Shown: positions 35,135 to 44,722, counted from the first letter of the stretch. The stretch: DNA of 64,000 nt from CAYGVX01 sp964395545 (GCA_964395545.1 CAYNAW010000001.1:12886-76885), one strand, 5' to 3'. The notes: a model not told the origin generated them from the letters alone. Numbers and translations are program-made.

Positions 35135-35455
35135 TCATTTTGTCATTCTTTGCAGTGCCGAGGCTATGATGAAGAGTCCTACAAGAACCATTATCGTCGG
35201 GATAAGCGGCAGCGTGTATCCCATGATTCCAGCTCCGCCAATGGCAAGGGCTAACAGTCCTATGAAAAGGCTGAACTTGCTCACTCGGACGCCCGTACTC
35301 GCCCTGACTCCGTTTAGCCCGATGAGAATCGCTCCCACGCCCAAGGCCAAGTATGGTCCCGTTTCCGCATCGTAGTCTCCAGCCCACCAGCCTACGCCGA
35401 GGAGTATGACAAAGGCTCCCCAGGCGATGCCTTCCAATGCCCTGTTGTTAACCAA
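35135..35455 (-). CDS. Small four-helix membrane protein
   Basis: A 106-residue protein with four hydrophobic segments (GIAWGAFVILLGVGWWAG; YLALGVGAILIGLNGV; FSLFIGLLALAIGGAGIMGY; PTIMVLVGLFIIASALQ). The arrangement resembles the membrane part of LiaF-like proteins but nothing specific can be claimed. It lies downstream of the SPFH gene on the same strand, 83 bp away, so it may be a membrane partner of that protein. Confidence 0.65.
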   Translation of the reverse strand: MVNNRALEGIAWGAFVILLGVGWWAGDYDAETGPYLALGVGAILIGLNGVRASTGVRVSKFSLFIGLLALAIGGAGIMGYTLPLIPTIMVLVGLFIIASALQRMTK

Positions 35456-35538
35456 ACTGGACGCCTCTCTCTCGCATAGCTTGTGAACGGCTTCTAAGAT
35501 TTCCGATGTCCATGTCGCTAGCCTTTGCCATCTTTCTC

Positions 35539-36459
35539 TTATTCCTTCTTCTGCGTTGCCTGCATTGCTTTGCTGGCCCCCGCAAACGCCGACAGCCCCA
35601 TGATTTCTCCCTTGACGACGTCCATTGGAATCGCGAACACAATCGTGTTGCTTGGGTCGTAGCTGATGTCCTCTAAGCTGGACAACGTGCGCAAGTACAT
35701 CGCTCTGTTACTCATCTGCTTGACTGCCTTCTCTAGGTTTCCGGCAGCCGTCAACTCGCCCTCACTCTTGATGATCACCGCACGCTTCTCACGTTCGGCC
35801 TCAGCCTGCCGTGCAATCACGCGCTTCATGTCTTCAGGCAGCTCAACATTCTGCAGATTCACTGAAATGATGTCTACACCCCACTCTTGTGTCTCACGTT
35901 CAACAATCTCCTCAATCTTGTTCGCGATCTCCTCTCGCCTCGACAACAACTCGTCCAGCTCCACGTTACCCACTACGTCCCGCATCGTCGTCTGCGCATA
36001 TTTCATCACGCTATTCCAAACGTTCTGTATGTTCACCAAGCTATCCTTCGTGTTAACCACCTTCATGAACACCACCGCGTCGATGCTTACACTGATGTTA
36101 TCCTTGGTCATAACTTCCTGTCGAGACACGTCCAAAGTGACGATGCGCTTGTCCTGCTTCAGAAAACTCTCCGCCAAGGGCCACTTGAAGAAGAACCCCG
36201 GACCAACCAGCCTCTGGAACTTGCCAAATCTCAATACAATCGCCTCCTCCCACTCCTTGTTGATCGCCACGCAGCCAGGCAAGAACGCCAAAGCGATGAA
36301 GGCAACGACGCCGAACAAGGCAGACCACGGATTGGGAAACACGAAGAAGGCCAGCAACAGAAAGACCGCGAAAACGGCTAGGAAGAACACGAATGGCGTC
36401 GGAGAACCCGAATACTCGCTCTTAGCACGTACGTTCACCGAATCCCCCACCTCACCCAT
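35539..36459 (-). CDS. SPFH/band 7 (stomatin-like) membrane protein
   Basis: A 306-residue protein with N-terminal membrane segments (FVFFLAVFAVFLLLAFFVF; SALFGVVAFIALAFLPG) and the SPFH domain. The domain shows EAIVLRFGKFQRLVGPGFFF, the strand VTLDVSRQEVMTKDNISVSIDA in parts, and a coiled helix (DMKRVIARQAEAEREKRAVI). Members scaffold membrane microdomains and often associate with membrane proteases (NfeD type); no such protease is nearby. Start from the ATG at 36459. Confidence 0.9.
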   Translation of the reverse strand: MGEVGDSVNVRAKSEYSGSPTPFVFFLAVFAVFLLLAFFVFPNPWSALFGVVAFIALAFLPGCVAINKEWEEAIVLRFGKFQRLVGPGFFFKWPLAESFLKQDKRIVTLDVSRQEVMTKDNISVSIDAVVFMKVVNTKDSLVNIQNVWNSVMKYAQTTMRDVVGNVELDELLSRREEIANKIEEIVERETQEWGVDIISVNLQNVELPEDMKRVIARQAEAEREKRAVIIKSEGELTAAGNLEKAVKQMSNRAMYLRTLSSLEDISYDPSNTIVFAIPMDVVKGEIMGLSAFAGASKAMQATQKKE

Positions 36460-36617
36460 ACCAACTCACCTCCTCCCACCTGTACACAAACCCTATGCAA
36501 CACAACCCTATTTCAGCCTTACTTGCCCACAGACTAGCCCCGTCGTCAATACTAGCATCCACACTAGCCTCCTACGAGAACGGTTCAATCCACGCACGAG
36601 ATATGCACAGCCACCCT

Positions 36618-37700
36618 CTAGCCCTTAACCCCATGCCTCGCCCAGATACGACAAGTGCCCTCCCCAGAAACCATACATGCACCCCGAGGCGACTCGGGCG
36701 TACACTCATCCAAGAACAATGGGCACTCACTCGGTTTAATCCTGCCAACCATGACCAAATGACACAAGCATCCCGGCAAAACATCCCTACCCTGCTCAAC
36801 CCTCACATCGTGCCTCACCCTTGCATCAAGCACTTTAAACTCGGGCTTCAAGGCAAAAGACGACGCAGGCAGCCGCCCCAACCCTCTCCAGCCACCCTCA
36901 ACCACGTCGAAAACACGGTCAACAAGCCTCAAAGCCTTCACGTTGCCCTCCCATTTCACAGCCCTCCCGTACTCATTTTCCAGTCGCGATACACCATCCG
37001 CTGCCTGCTGCAGCAGCATGTCAACGGCAAACAAGACATCCAAAGGCTCAAATCCAGCGACCACAACAGGCATACGGTAAGCACTCGCAAAAACCTCGTA
37101 AGGCTTCAGACCGATAATCGTGGAAACATGCCCGGGCGCGATGAATCCGTCAATATGCAAGTCACCCAACCCGAGAAGCATCTCCATAGCAGGCGGAATC
37201 AAACGATGCGAAACAAGAAAACTGAGATTCTCAGGCGGCCTCTTTAACGCTTCATTTGCCGTCGAAGGCGCGGTCGTTTCGAAGCCGATCGCGAAGAAAA
37301 CGAACTCCCTATTCGGCTCCTCCTTCGCCATCTTCACAGCGTCACTCACGCCGTAGACAACACGCACGTCGCCTCCGTGAGCCCGCGCTTCAGCCAACGA
37401 CAAACTGGAGCCCGGCACCCGCAACACGTCTCCAAAAGTGGCCACAGCAATCCCGTTCATCGTCAACTTCACGGCCTCGTCTATATCTGACGCTGGTAAA
37501 ACACATACAGGACAGCCGGGTCCAGCAATGACCTCCACGTTCTTCGGCAGAAGGTTGCGTAGCCCAAAATGGGTTACAGTCCACTCGTGTGTCCCGCAGA
37601 CATGGCAGAACTTCATCCGATGCTTCGGCGCGATTTTCTGAATGTGCGCCGTGACTTTTTTTGCCAGCTCTGGGTCTCTGAACCCTGCCAACTCTTTCAA
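36618..37700 (-). CDS. hypD: Hydrogenase maturation factor HypD
   Basis: Scaffold, with HypC, for assembly of the Fe(CN)2CO group of NiFe hydrogenases. The 360-residue protein has the redox motif MKFCHVCGTHEW, the following PGCPVCV, the GFETTAPSTA motif and C-terminal Cys residues for the [4Fe-4S] cluster (CLCHLVMVGRIKPSEC). The start is a TTG at 37700. It is the last gene of the hypF-C-B-A-D line. Confidence 0.95.
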   Translation of the reverse strand: MKELAGFRDPELAKKVTAHIQKIAPKHRMKFCHVCGTHEWTVTHFGLRNLLPKNVEVIAGPGCPVCVLPASDIDEAVKLTMNGIAVATFGDVLRVPGSSLSLAEARAHGGDVRVVYGVSDAVKMAKEEPNREFVFFAIGFETTAPSTANEALKRPPENLSFLVSHRLIPPAMEMLLGLGDLHIDGFIAPGHVSTIIGLKPYEVFASAYRMPVVVAGFEPLDVLFAVDMLLQQAADGVSRLENEYGRAVKWEGNVKALRLVDRVFDVVEGGWRGLGRLPASSFALKPEFKVLDARVRHDVRVEQGRDVLPGCLCHLVMVGRIKPSECPLFLDECTPESPRGACMVSGEGTCRIWARHGVKG

Positions 37701-37712
37701 GGCTTCGCCCTC

Positions 37713-38084
37713 TTAGATAATCATTCTAATGTGTTTTATGATGCAGTCCCTTCCGTCGACAATTCTTACCGGCGCATCGCATCTCGGACAATACAGAGAA
37801 GGCATGGACACGTGGAGAGCTGGGTCATCAACGTACTTGAAGTCACCCGTGTAGTCGCATCGGCTGCATTGCACTGTTCCCTCACGTTCGCTGATCGTGA
37901 GGCGGGAGTCTTCGATGAGGGTGTCTTTTGTTATTATTTCGTACCAGAACCTGACTTGTTCCGGGTTCAGGAAGGTAAGTTTCCCGATTTCGAGGCATAC
38001 TTCAATTACCTTCTTTGCTCTCCGCTCCTCTGCTTCCTTCAACACCGATTCGACGAGTTGTGTGGTTATTGTGCCTTCATGCAC
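37713..38084 (-). CDS. hypA: Hydrogenase nickel insertion protein HypA
   Basis: Delivers nickel to the hydrogenase large subunit together with HypB. The 123-residue protein keeps the N-terminal Met-His-Glu for Ni and a zinc domain with paired CSRCDYTGDF and YCPRCDAPV. Spacing to hypD is 12 bp and to hypB 14 bp. Normal length. Confidence 0.95.
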   Translation of the reverse strand: MHEGTITTQLVESVLKEAEERRAKKVIEVCLEIGKLTFLNPEQVRFWYEIITKDTLIEDSRLTISEREGTVQCSRCDYTGDFKYVDDPALHVSMPSLYCPRCDAPVRIVDGRDCIIKHIRMII

Positions 38085-38098
38085 TCGTATTGACTCCG

Positions 38099-38779
38099 TC
38101 AGAGACCTAATGCCCCAACTACCTCTCCGGCACCTTCACCTGTGCGGCAGTTCGCAAAGACAACCTTTGCTTGGGGATTGACCTGTTCAACGTTCGCTTT
38201 CAGCTGGTTCACGTCAACGTTCATAGCCTTAGCCAAATCCATCTTGTTCACCACCACTACGTGGGCATCCATGAAGATGAAAGGATGCTTTACTATCATG
38301 TATGGGCCTTCCGTTACGCTCACTACGACTACACGCTTCTCTGAGCCCAAGGGGAATTCTGCTGGGCATATGAGGTTGCCCACGTTCTCGATGATAAGCA
38401 AGTTTATCGTGTCCAAATCGAGTCTGAGTAGCGCCTTCTTCACCAGATTGGCGTCGAGGTGGCATTCTTTGCCCGTGTTTATGGCTACGACTTCAACGCC
38501 GTGACGCCTGATGATTTCAGCATCTATGGTCGTTGTCAAATCTCCCTTGAACACGGCGATACGGTACTTCCCTTTGAGGAGTCTCACGAGATTCTCAATC
38601 AAGGAGGTTTTTCCAGCTCCGATGGAACCCATTACGTCAATCGATATTATGCCGTGTTCCTTCAATAGCAGCCTGTTCTCATTTGCGATTCTTTGGTTTT
38701 CCTTCAGGATGCTTTCTTCAAGCTCTATGTCGAAGACCTCGCCTTCTTCGGCTTTCACAACATCCTTAGCTTGCGACAA
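38099..38779 (-). CDS. hypB: Hydrogenase nickel incorporation GTPase HypB
   Basis: SIMIBI GTPase that powers nickel insertion. The 226-residue protein has the P-loop IDVMGSIGAGKTSLIENL near residue 47-64, a switch with HLDANLVKKAL, VVVVNKMDLAKAMN (NKxD) and no His-rich nickel store at the N-terminus. It lies between hypC and hypA. Confidence 0.95.
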   Translation of the reverse strand: MSQAKDVVKAEEGEVFDIELEESILKENQRIANENRLLLKEHGIISIDVMGSIGAGKTSLIENLVRLLKGKYRIAVFKGDLTTTIDAEIIRRHGVEVVAINTGKECHLDANLVKKALLRLDLDTINLLIIENVGNLICPAEFPLGSEKRVVVVSVTEGPYMIVKHPFIFMDAHVVVVNKMDLAKAMNVDVNQLKANVEQVNPQAKVVFANCRTGEGAGEVVGALGL

Positions 38780-38790
38780 AAAACACCCTC

Positions 38791-39024
38791 CTACCTCTTT
38801 TTGGGTTCTTCAATCTTAAGGATTTCATTCCACAGCCTAAACGTCTCTTCAGCTTCATTCTTATCGATTACTTGAATAGCGTAGCCTGCATGGACTAGAA
38901 CATATTCGTCGACTCTCGCTTCTACGAGGGATACGTTTACTTCTCTAAGGACGCCCTCCCCGAAGTCCACGTTAGCTACGTCGCCGTCTATCCTGACGAC
39001 CTTCGCAGGGACTGCCAGACACAT
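38791..39024 (-). CDS. hypC: Hydrogenase assembly chaperone HypC
   Basis: A 77-residue chaperone that binds HypD and the immature large subunit. It begins MCLAVPAKVVRIDGD with the essential Cys2; the ATG at 39024 is therefore the true start although the frame is open further. It lies 37 bp after hypF and 11 bp before hypB. Confidence 0.95.
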   Translation of the reverse strand: MCLAVPAKVVRIDGDVANVDFGEGVLREVNVSLVEARVDEYVLVHAGYAIQVIDKNEAEETFRLWNEILKIEEPKKR

Positions 39025-39061
39025 TTCAATCATCCTACCGAGAATCTCGGTCTCCGATAAA

Positions 39062-41353
39062 TCAGTTTCTCTGATTGAGCAACATTGCGGCTGCAAGTGA
39101 TTGTCCGAAGGAAACGCCACCGTCTCCCGCAGGAAGGGCTTCGTGAGCGCAGAATTTGACGTCGCTCTTCTCCACGTGTTTCTTGATAGTCAGGGTCATG
39201 TGTCTGTTGTAGGCAACTCCGCCTGAGAATCCCACGGTCGTTGTGCCTCTTTTCTGGGCCGCTTCGGCTGCGATTTGTGCCAAGCCTCTTGCTAAATAGG
39301 ACTCTGCCGAGTAAGCCAAGTCTGAAGTTGGCAGCCTATTTCTGGCTTCGAAAACTGCTTGAACGATTCTTGTAGTGTTGAGGACCCCGTCCACGATTTC
39401 TGGCTCCAGCTTAAGCACGTCTCGTCCACGCACAGCAGCAGACTCGAGTTTCATGGCTGGTTCGCCCTGGTAAGTTCTGTCATAGCAGATGCCCAGAATC
39501 GCTGCCACAGCATCCAGGACTCGTCCGCAGCTCGTGGTGACAGCCGACCTTTGGTGCTCGTTACCGAGTTGGCCGATTATTATTTTGGCTTCCTCTCTTC
39601 CGTGTGGCAAGTGGTCACTATTGGCGAGAAGCCACTGTTCACCCTCTTTTGTATTCCCAAGTATTCCTGCCGCCATTCTGAGTGGATAACGTGTTGCTAG
39701 GTCGCCTCCAATCAAAGGTTGTTCCTGAAGATGCCCGACCCTCTCGAATTGGGCTTTGCTGCAGTGAAGAACTTCGCCTCCCCACGCTTTCTCATCTGCT
39801 CCGTACCCATAACCGTCACAGATTATTCCAGTCATCTCGTCGAGACATTGCTCTCCCAATAGGGAGACCGCGTGGGCGTGGTGATGTTGCACAGGGATGA
39901 GTGGGCAGCCTGCTTCTTCAGTGATCTTTCGAGCAAGTGTGGTTGTGGCGAATTTGGGATGCAGGTCACATGCTACCGCCTCGAGTTGCCCGCGCGTATT
40001 AGTCAATGCTAGAATGTGGCGAATCGTGTCTTGCAGGAACTTGAGCGTCGCGAGGTTTTCCACGTCGCCGACGTGTTGTGAGATGAACACTTTGTCGCCG
40101 AGGAGGATTGACGCGTTCACATTTTCTTCAGCCCCCACGCCCAGTACACATCTGTCAAAAGACCTTTTCAGCGGGATGGGTGCGGGAGCGTAGCCTCGAG
40201 ACCTTCTTATAAAACTCGCTTTTCCGTTTTGATGGCGGAGGACAGAGTCGTCACATCTGTGAGCGATCGTTCTGTCGTGGAATAGGAAATAGTCAACCGT
40301 GTCGCCCAGCGTCTTCAAGGCTTCGTCGTTGTCGGCGACTATCGGTTCACTCGGCGGGTTGGCACTGGTCATCACAAAGGCTGGCTCCTTCACCTCGTCG
40401 AACAGCATGAAGTGCAACCCCGTATAAGGTAGCATTACGCCTATGTTGTGGAGTCCAGGTGCGATAAGCTCTGAGAGATGGTAGTTCTCCGATTTGTCAA
40501 GTAGGACGATAGGTCTTGCAGACGAAATCAGCGTCTCGGCTTCTTCTGGACTAACGCCTGCAAATGATTTTATGGTCTCCAGGTCGTGCGCCATTATAGC
40601 GAAGGGTTTTTGTGCCCTGTGTTTAGCCTGTCTGAGTCTTCTTAGGGGTTCGTCTATCGTAGCGGCGGTTGCCACGTGGAAACCACCGTAGCCTTTTATC
40701 GCGAGGATGTGCCCCTTCTCAAGCAGTCGACCTGCTTCGCGTATCGGGTCCTTAACGGCCAAAGGTTTACCGGTGTTCATGGTTAAGTACGTCTTCGGTC
40801 CGCATTTTGGGCAGGCAACAGTCTGCGCGTGAAATCTTCTGTTGTCTGCGTTCCTGTATTCTTTTTCGCAGAATTCACATGTTTGGAAAGCTTGCATGGT
40901 GGTGTTTTGTCGGTCGTAGGGCAGCTGCCTAATGATGGTGTATCTGGGTCCGCAGTCTGTGCAAGTGATGAAGAAGTAGTCGTGTCTGGGATTTTTCGGA
41001 TTACGGAGTTCGTTTAGGCATTGGTTGCAGATAGCGATGTCAGCTGGAGTAACCGAGCCTGAGGACTCTCTGGCTTCGGTGCTCTGGAGGATTCTGAATT
41101 CGTTGAATTCGCCTGTTTCTGTGCTGTAGTGTACGCATATGTCGTAGATCTGGGCTTGGGGGGGCTTCTTGTTCTTAATGTCTTCTAGGAAGTGCTTCAC
41201 ATTGGCTTCGGTGCCTTCTACTATGACTTCTACGCCTGCGTCGCCGTGATTTCTGACGTAACCTTGGAGATCGTGAGCGGTGGCCGTGCGGTAGATGAAG
41301 GGGCGGAAACCAACCCCTTGGACGATTCCTGTGACTTTGATTTTGGCTTGCAT
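39062..41353 (-). CDS. hypF: Carbamoyltransferase HypF
   Basis: Makes thiocarbamate on HypE from carbamoyl phosphate, the first step of the cyanide ligand. The 763-residue protein has the N-terminal acylphosphatase domain (VTGIVQGVGFRPFIYRTA), two Cys4 zinc fingers (CNQCLNEL...CTDCG; CEFCEKEY...CPKCG), the YrdC-like domain (GGFHVATAAT region) and the C-terminal Kae1-like domain (HHHAHAVSLLGE; GFSGGVAYNR). Complete. HypE, its partner, is not in this window. First gene of the hyp line. Confidence 0.96.
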   Translation of the reverse strand: MQAKIKVTGIVQGVGFRPFIYRTATAHDLQGYVRNHGDAGVEVIVEGTEANVKHFLEDIKNKKPPQAQIYDICVHYSTETGEFNEFRILQSTEARESSGSVTPADIAICNQCLNELRNPKNPRHDYFFITCTDCGPRYTIIRQLPYDRQNTTMQAFQTCEFCEKEYRNADNRRFHAQTVACPKCGPKTYLTMNTGKPLAVKDPIREAGRLLEKGHILAIKGYGGFHVATAATIDEPLRRLRQAKHRAQKPFAIMAHDLETIKSFAGVSPEEAETLISSARPIVLLDKSENYHLSELIAPGLHNIGVMLPYTGLHFMLFDEVKEPAFVMTSANPPSEPIVADNDEALKTLGDTVDYFLFHDRTIAHRCDDSVLRHQNGKASFIRRSRGYAPAPIPLKRSFDRCVLGVGAEENVNASILLGDKVFISQHVGDVENLATLKFLQDTIRHILALTNTRGQLEAVACDLHPKFATTTLARKITEEAGCPLIPVQHHHAHAVSLLGEQCLDEMTGIICDGYGYGADEKAWGGEVLHCSKAQFERVGHLQEQPLIGGDLATRYPLRMAAGILGNTKEGEQWLLANSDHLPHGREEAKIIIGQLGNEHQRSAVTTSCGRVLDAVAAILGICYDRTYQGEPAMKLESAAVRGRDVLKLEPEIVDGVLNTTRIVQAVFEARNRLPTSDLAYSAESYLARGLAQIAAEAAQKRGTTTVGFSGGVAYNRHMTLTIKKHVEKSDVKFCAHEALPAGDGGVSFGQSLAAAMLLNQRN

Positions 41354-41832
41354 TGTTTGGGGTTCCTTGTGTTTCTGGGGTTTGGGGTGTGGAAATACTT
41401 TGTGCTTCTGGCTTTGTTCTGTTTGGAGGTATTGGTGGGTAGAGGATACGTGCGAGTTCTGCGCGTTAGTTGACCATTTTTGTGTACGCAGCTACCTGGT
41501 GCAGATTTGGGTGTTGTTTTGGATGCTATTGGTTAGGAAGTTGGTGTCTTAGGCAGCCTATCCAAGTGTCATGTGCCTGACATCTAACTCAGAGTTATCT
41601 TTCCAGAACGCTCTTACAAGCGTCAAGAATTCTTCCAGGGCAACCTGTTGCCAACATCTCAACACGATAAGTAATACAGGTTTTCTGCTTTCAAGCCACC
41701 TCGTCATATGCCCCAATATTACGAGAACTAATGTATTCGTACCTGCAAATTTCGAATGCAGAAATCTGGCGATGGAATATGCTTGCAAGAGATATCCAGA
41801 AAAAGGGGAGGAGGGATGATAATTTCCTGTGT
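41354..41832. other. Long intergenic region between hypF and a dockerin gene
   Basis: About 480 bp. The hypF promoter must lie in the part next to 41353, which is rich in T/G runs on the plus strand. Open frames of 76-82 codons exist on both strands around 41558-41819 but overlap each other and show no family features. No RNA gene recognised. Confidence 0.4.
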
Positions 41833-42378
41833 TTATGGCATGGTTTCTCCGTAGTGGGTGACTACGGTGACCAAGTCGAAGATGTCTATCTTGCCGTAGG
41901 GATATGCCATATCCGCCTGAGCGTTCCAGTCTGGATCATCAGAAGTGGACCCGTAGGCTTGTAAGAACATTGACACGTCAATGAGGTTCACTACTCCATC
42001 GCCGTTCAGATCAGCGATTATTGAAACAGTGAAGTAGATTTTCTCCGAAGCAAGCGTTTCTCCTTCAACATCAGTTGCATAGACCACGACATTATGCTGT
42101 CCGTATCCAACTGGTATCACCATGTTTCCTGTGATTGTGACGTTTTCGGTGCCGTTTAAGCTGTAACCCATCCATGTGATCATCCCAAGCTTCGGGACGT
42201 CTATGTCAAATTCCAGCGGAAGGTTGAACGGTGTAGCAGCTGTGTTGTATGTGGCATTTTCTGGCGAAATTACAGTTATTGATTGAATGGCAGTCGGTTT
42301 CTGTGAAGCACTCTCGGCGAGGGGAACGACCGAAGTTATCATTGATAAGCAGAGAACAATCCAAAATGCTCTTTTCAT
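41833..42378 (-). CDS. Secreted protein with C-terminal dockerin repeats
   Basis: A 181-residue exported protein. The signal peptide (MKRAFWIVLCLSMITSVVPL, cleaved after an Ala motif) precedes a small beta-sandwich (YNTAATPFNLPLEFDIDV ... GQHNVVVYATDVEG) similar to Ig-like domains. The C-terminal dockerin is DLNGDGVVNLIDVSMFLQAYG, split by a linker from ADMAYPYGKIDIFDLVTVVTHYG. The ending KIDIFDLVT...HYG is shared with the dockerins at 19204 and 56734, so they probably form one paralogous surface system. Confidence 0.7.
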   Translation of the reverse strand: MKRAFWIVLCLSMITSVVPLAESASQKPTAIQSITVISPENATYNTAATPFNLPLEFDIDVPKLGMITWMGYSLNGTENVTITGNMVIPVGYGQHNVVVYATDVEGETLASEKIYFTVSIIADLNGDGVVNLIDVSMFLQAYGSTSDDPDWNAQADMAYPYGKIDIFDLVTVVTHYGETMP

Positions 42379-42516
42379 GTTGTTTCCTCTTTCTCCTTTG
42401 GTCTCCTTCTCTTAAAACGAGTATTGCTTTCTATTAAGAATTGCGCAAAACTTGTCGCAACTCCTTTAATAGGGGAATACGTGTTCTATCTACGTCAGAA
42501 AAGAGGCCCACAAGGC

Positions 42517-44568
42517 ATGCTGATTCGTGAAGTCATACTTGAGAACTTCATGTCCTATGAGTACGCTAGGATACCTCTTAAACCAGGCGTGAACGTCATC
42601 TGTGGGCCAAACGGTGCTGGAAAGTCCTCTGTGCTCTTAGGCGTTTCCATTGCTCTAGGCCAGTCTTACACTGAACGTTCGAGGAAGCTGAGCAACCTCA
42701 TCCGCTGGGAAAACGACCAGGCTCGGGTAACTATTGTCTTAGACAATTCACCCCGGAACGACAAGCGTCCAGTCGCTAAGTTCGACAAGGATCAGATATT
42801 TCTTACCCGAGTGCTTAGGCGAGATGGGAAGTACTGGTTTGAACTCGACAACCGCGCGGCGTCTAAGAAGGATGTCGAGAGGACCCTCGCCAAGTTTAGT
42901 GTCGAGCCTGACAACCTCCTGATTATTATGCACCAGAACATGACTGAACAGTTTACTGTCCTTTCCCCTCAAGATAAGCTCACAACCGTCGAGGCAGCTG
43001 TTGGCTTGGAGCCATACCGTAGGAACGTCCTACAGGCTAGGAAGAAGCTCAGCCACATACTGAGTGAAGAAGAATCGGTGGGCAAGCTTCTAGAATCGGC
43101 TGAGCAGACACTGACCTACTGGCGAGAGCAGTACGACCGCTTTCAGCAGAAGAAGCAGATGCAGATGAAGAGGCGGTTCCTTGAAAGAGAACTCGCGTGG
43201 GCAGAAGCAGCGAGGAAAGAAAATGCTGTGAGCGAGTTGCAGAGTCAACTTACCATTGAAGAAGGCGAACTCGAACGCGTCGAGGGTGGCACGGTCAGAT
43301 TGCAGACTGTAGTTTCCAAACTGCACACCAGATTGGAGCAGTCCAAGTTGCAGTGGCACCAGCTCTTCCAAGGACGATTGGCGATTGAGAGGGAAAGAGC
43401 CAAGAACGAAGCGTCTATCGCGGTCAGGGCTCAAGCGGTGGAAGAAATGCGCCAGCTCTTGGATGGCAACAGCGCGAGAATAAACCACTGCATCGCTGAA
43501 GTTGAGCAGCTAGAGACTGCTTCCTCAGGCATTCGACGCAACCCAGACGACTTCATAGAGCGACTGACCGAGATCAAGAGGACCTACAAAGACATCGAAG
43601 ACACGTGGACTCAGCAACTGACTCAAAAGAGTGAAAGCCTGAAGGCACTCATGGAAACCCACCGCGGAGAACTCGAGAAAAACGCCAAGTATCTTATGGA
43701 AACACAGCAGAAAACAGAGCAGGCGTCAAAGGAAATCGAAGACGTGACAAGCCGAATCATAGACTCAAAAATAGAAGCCGCACTGCTGAACTACCAGAAA
43801 CAAAGCATCGAGAAGACTCTTCAAAAACACCGCAGGGAACTGAAGGCTAAGACTGAGGAATACGACGAGGCCAGAGGAAAGGCGGAGCAGACGGGCTCAC
43901 GCATAGTCTCAGCAAGGACCCCGAGTGAAATCTTTGACGAAATCGGGTTGACCGATGGACATTTGGCAGCCTTGGCAGATGTTTCAGAGGACATTGAACG
44001 CATGTACGAATCCTACTCCAAGCTCTACTTGGACTTGAAGGAGAAGGCGAGGACCGTTGCAGAAAACCGCGCGAAGACTCTTGAAGAAGTCAAAGTCCGG
44101 ATGCAGTCATGGCATGCCGTTATGCAGAGCCTCCTCGACCATGTGAATCTCCAATACCAGAAGATTCTTACTCAAGCCCAAGCCACGGGAGGAGTTGACT
44201 TGGTCAACGACCATGACATCGAAGCTGCAGGATTAGAAGTTGTTGTTGGTTTCAAGGGCGCCACGCCCGTTCCTTTGGACGCTTACACCCAGAGCGGTGG
44301 AGAAAGAAGCATGGCAACGATGAGCTTTCTCCTTGCTTTGCAGCAGCATGTACAGTCGCCTTTCCGCGCAGTCGATGAATATGACGTCCATATGGACCCA
44401 CGAAACCGCGAAACCATCACCAACCTTCTAATTGATTCGGTTGAAAAATCAAATTCGCAGTACCTAATAATAACGCCCAGTCAAATCACCTTCGCAGACA
44501 ATGACATACACGTCGTTACCGTGCAGAACGTTGAAGGCATGTCTCGAGTAAATGTGAAAGCAGGCTAG
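42517..44568 (+). CDS. Short SMC-family ATPase resembling Smc5
   Basis: A 683-residue SMC-like protein: N-terminal ATPase half with Walker A GPNGAGKSS (from residue 30), central coiled coil (about 190-540), and C-terminal half with signature QSGGERS (592-598) and Walker B FRAVDE (616-621). Details recall eukaryotic Smc5: ENFMSYEYARIPLKPG, NMTEQFTVLSPQDKL, QSGGERSMATMSFLLALQ, PFRAVDEYDVHMDPRN and SQYLIITP. No zinc hook (CxxC) is seen, and it is far shorter than chromosomal SMC. The ATG at 42517 is preferred, with AGAGG 10 nt upstream. Two partner-like genes follow across the artificial gap. DNA binding or loop formation is expected from the family. Confidence 0.85.
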   Translation: MLIREVILENFMSYEYARIPLKPGVNVICGPNGAGKSSVLLGVSIALGQSYTERSRKLSNLIRWENDQARVTIVLDNSPRNDKRPVAKFDKDQIFLTRVLRRDGKYWFELDNRAASKKDVERTLAKFSVEPDNLLIIMHQNMTEQFTVLSPQDKLTTVEAAVGLEPYRRNVLQARKKLSHILSEEESVGKLLESAEQTLTYWREQYDRFQQKKQMQMKRRFLERELAWAEAARKENAVSELQSQLTIEEGELERVEGGTVRLQTVVSKLHTRLEQSKLQWHQLFQGRLAIERERAKNEASIAVRAQAVEEMRQLLDGNSARINHCIAEVEQLETASSGIRRNPDDFIERLTEIKRTYKDIEDTWTQQLTQKSESLKALMETHRGELEKNAKYLMETQQKTEQASKEIEDVTSRIIDSKIEAALLNYQKQSIEKTLQKHRRELKAKTEEYDEARGKAEQTGSRIVSARTPSEIFDEIGLTDGHLAALADVSEDIERMYESYSKLYLDLKEKARTVAENRAKTLEEVKVRMQSWHAVMQSLLDHVNLQYQKILTQAQATGGVDLVNDHDIEAAGLEVVVGFKGATPVPLDAYTQSGGERSMATMSFLLALQQHVQSPFRAVDEYDVHMDPRNRETITNLLIDSVEKSNSQYLIITPSQITFADNDIHVVTVQNVEGMSRVNVKAG

Positions 44569-44622
44569 TTCCGGAACAACGGCTGCCGCACAGTATGCTT
44601 GTCGCGCACGAGGTAATTCAAG
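44568..44622. repeat. 55-bp direct repeat, left copy at gap 2
   Basis: Identical to 44723-44777 and bordering 100 N exactly, as at gap 1. It begins at the last base of the SMC stop codon and contains the palindrome GTTCCGGAAC. Confidence 0.95.
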
Positions 44623-44722
44623 NNNNNNNNNNNNNNNNNNNNNNNNNNNNNNNNNNNNNNNNNNNNNNNNNNNNNNNNNNNNNNNNNNNNNNNNNNNNNN
44701 NNNNNNNNNNNNNNNNNNNNNN
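44623..44722. other. Scaffold gap of 100 N
   Basis: Placeholder gap with identical 55-bp flanks. If the flanks are merged, the space between the SMC gene and the next gene falls from 318 to about 163 bp. Confidence 0.97.

Noticed and set aside
36495..37247. 250-codon plus-strand frame opposite hypD
   Set aside because: Shadow of hypD and the adjoining intergenic region; low-complexity His/Pro/Arg composition.
41558..41819. Small frames on both strands between hypF and the dockerin gene
   Set aside because: They overlap each other, lack ribosome-binding sites and show no recognisable fold.
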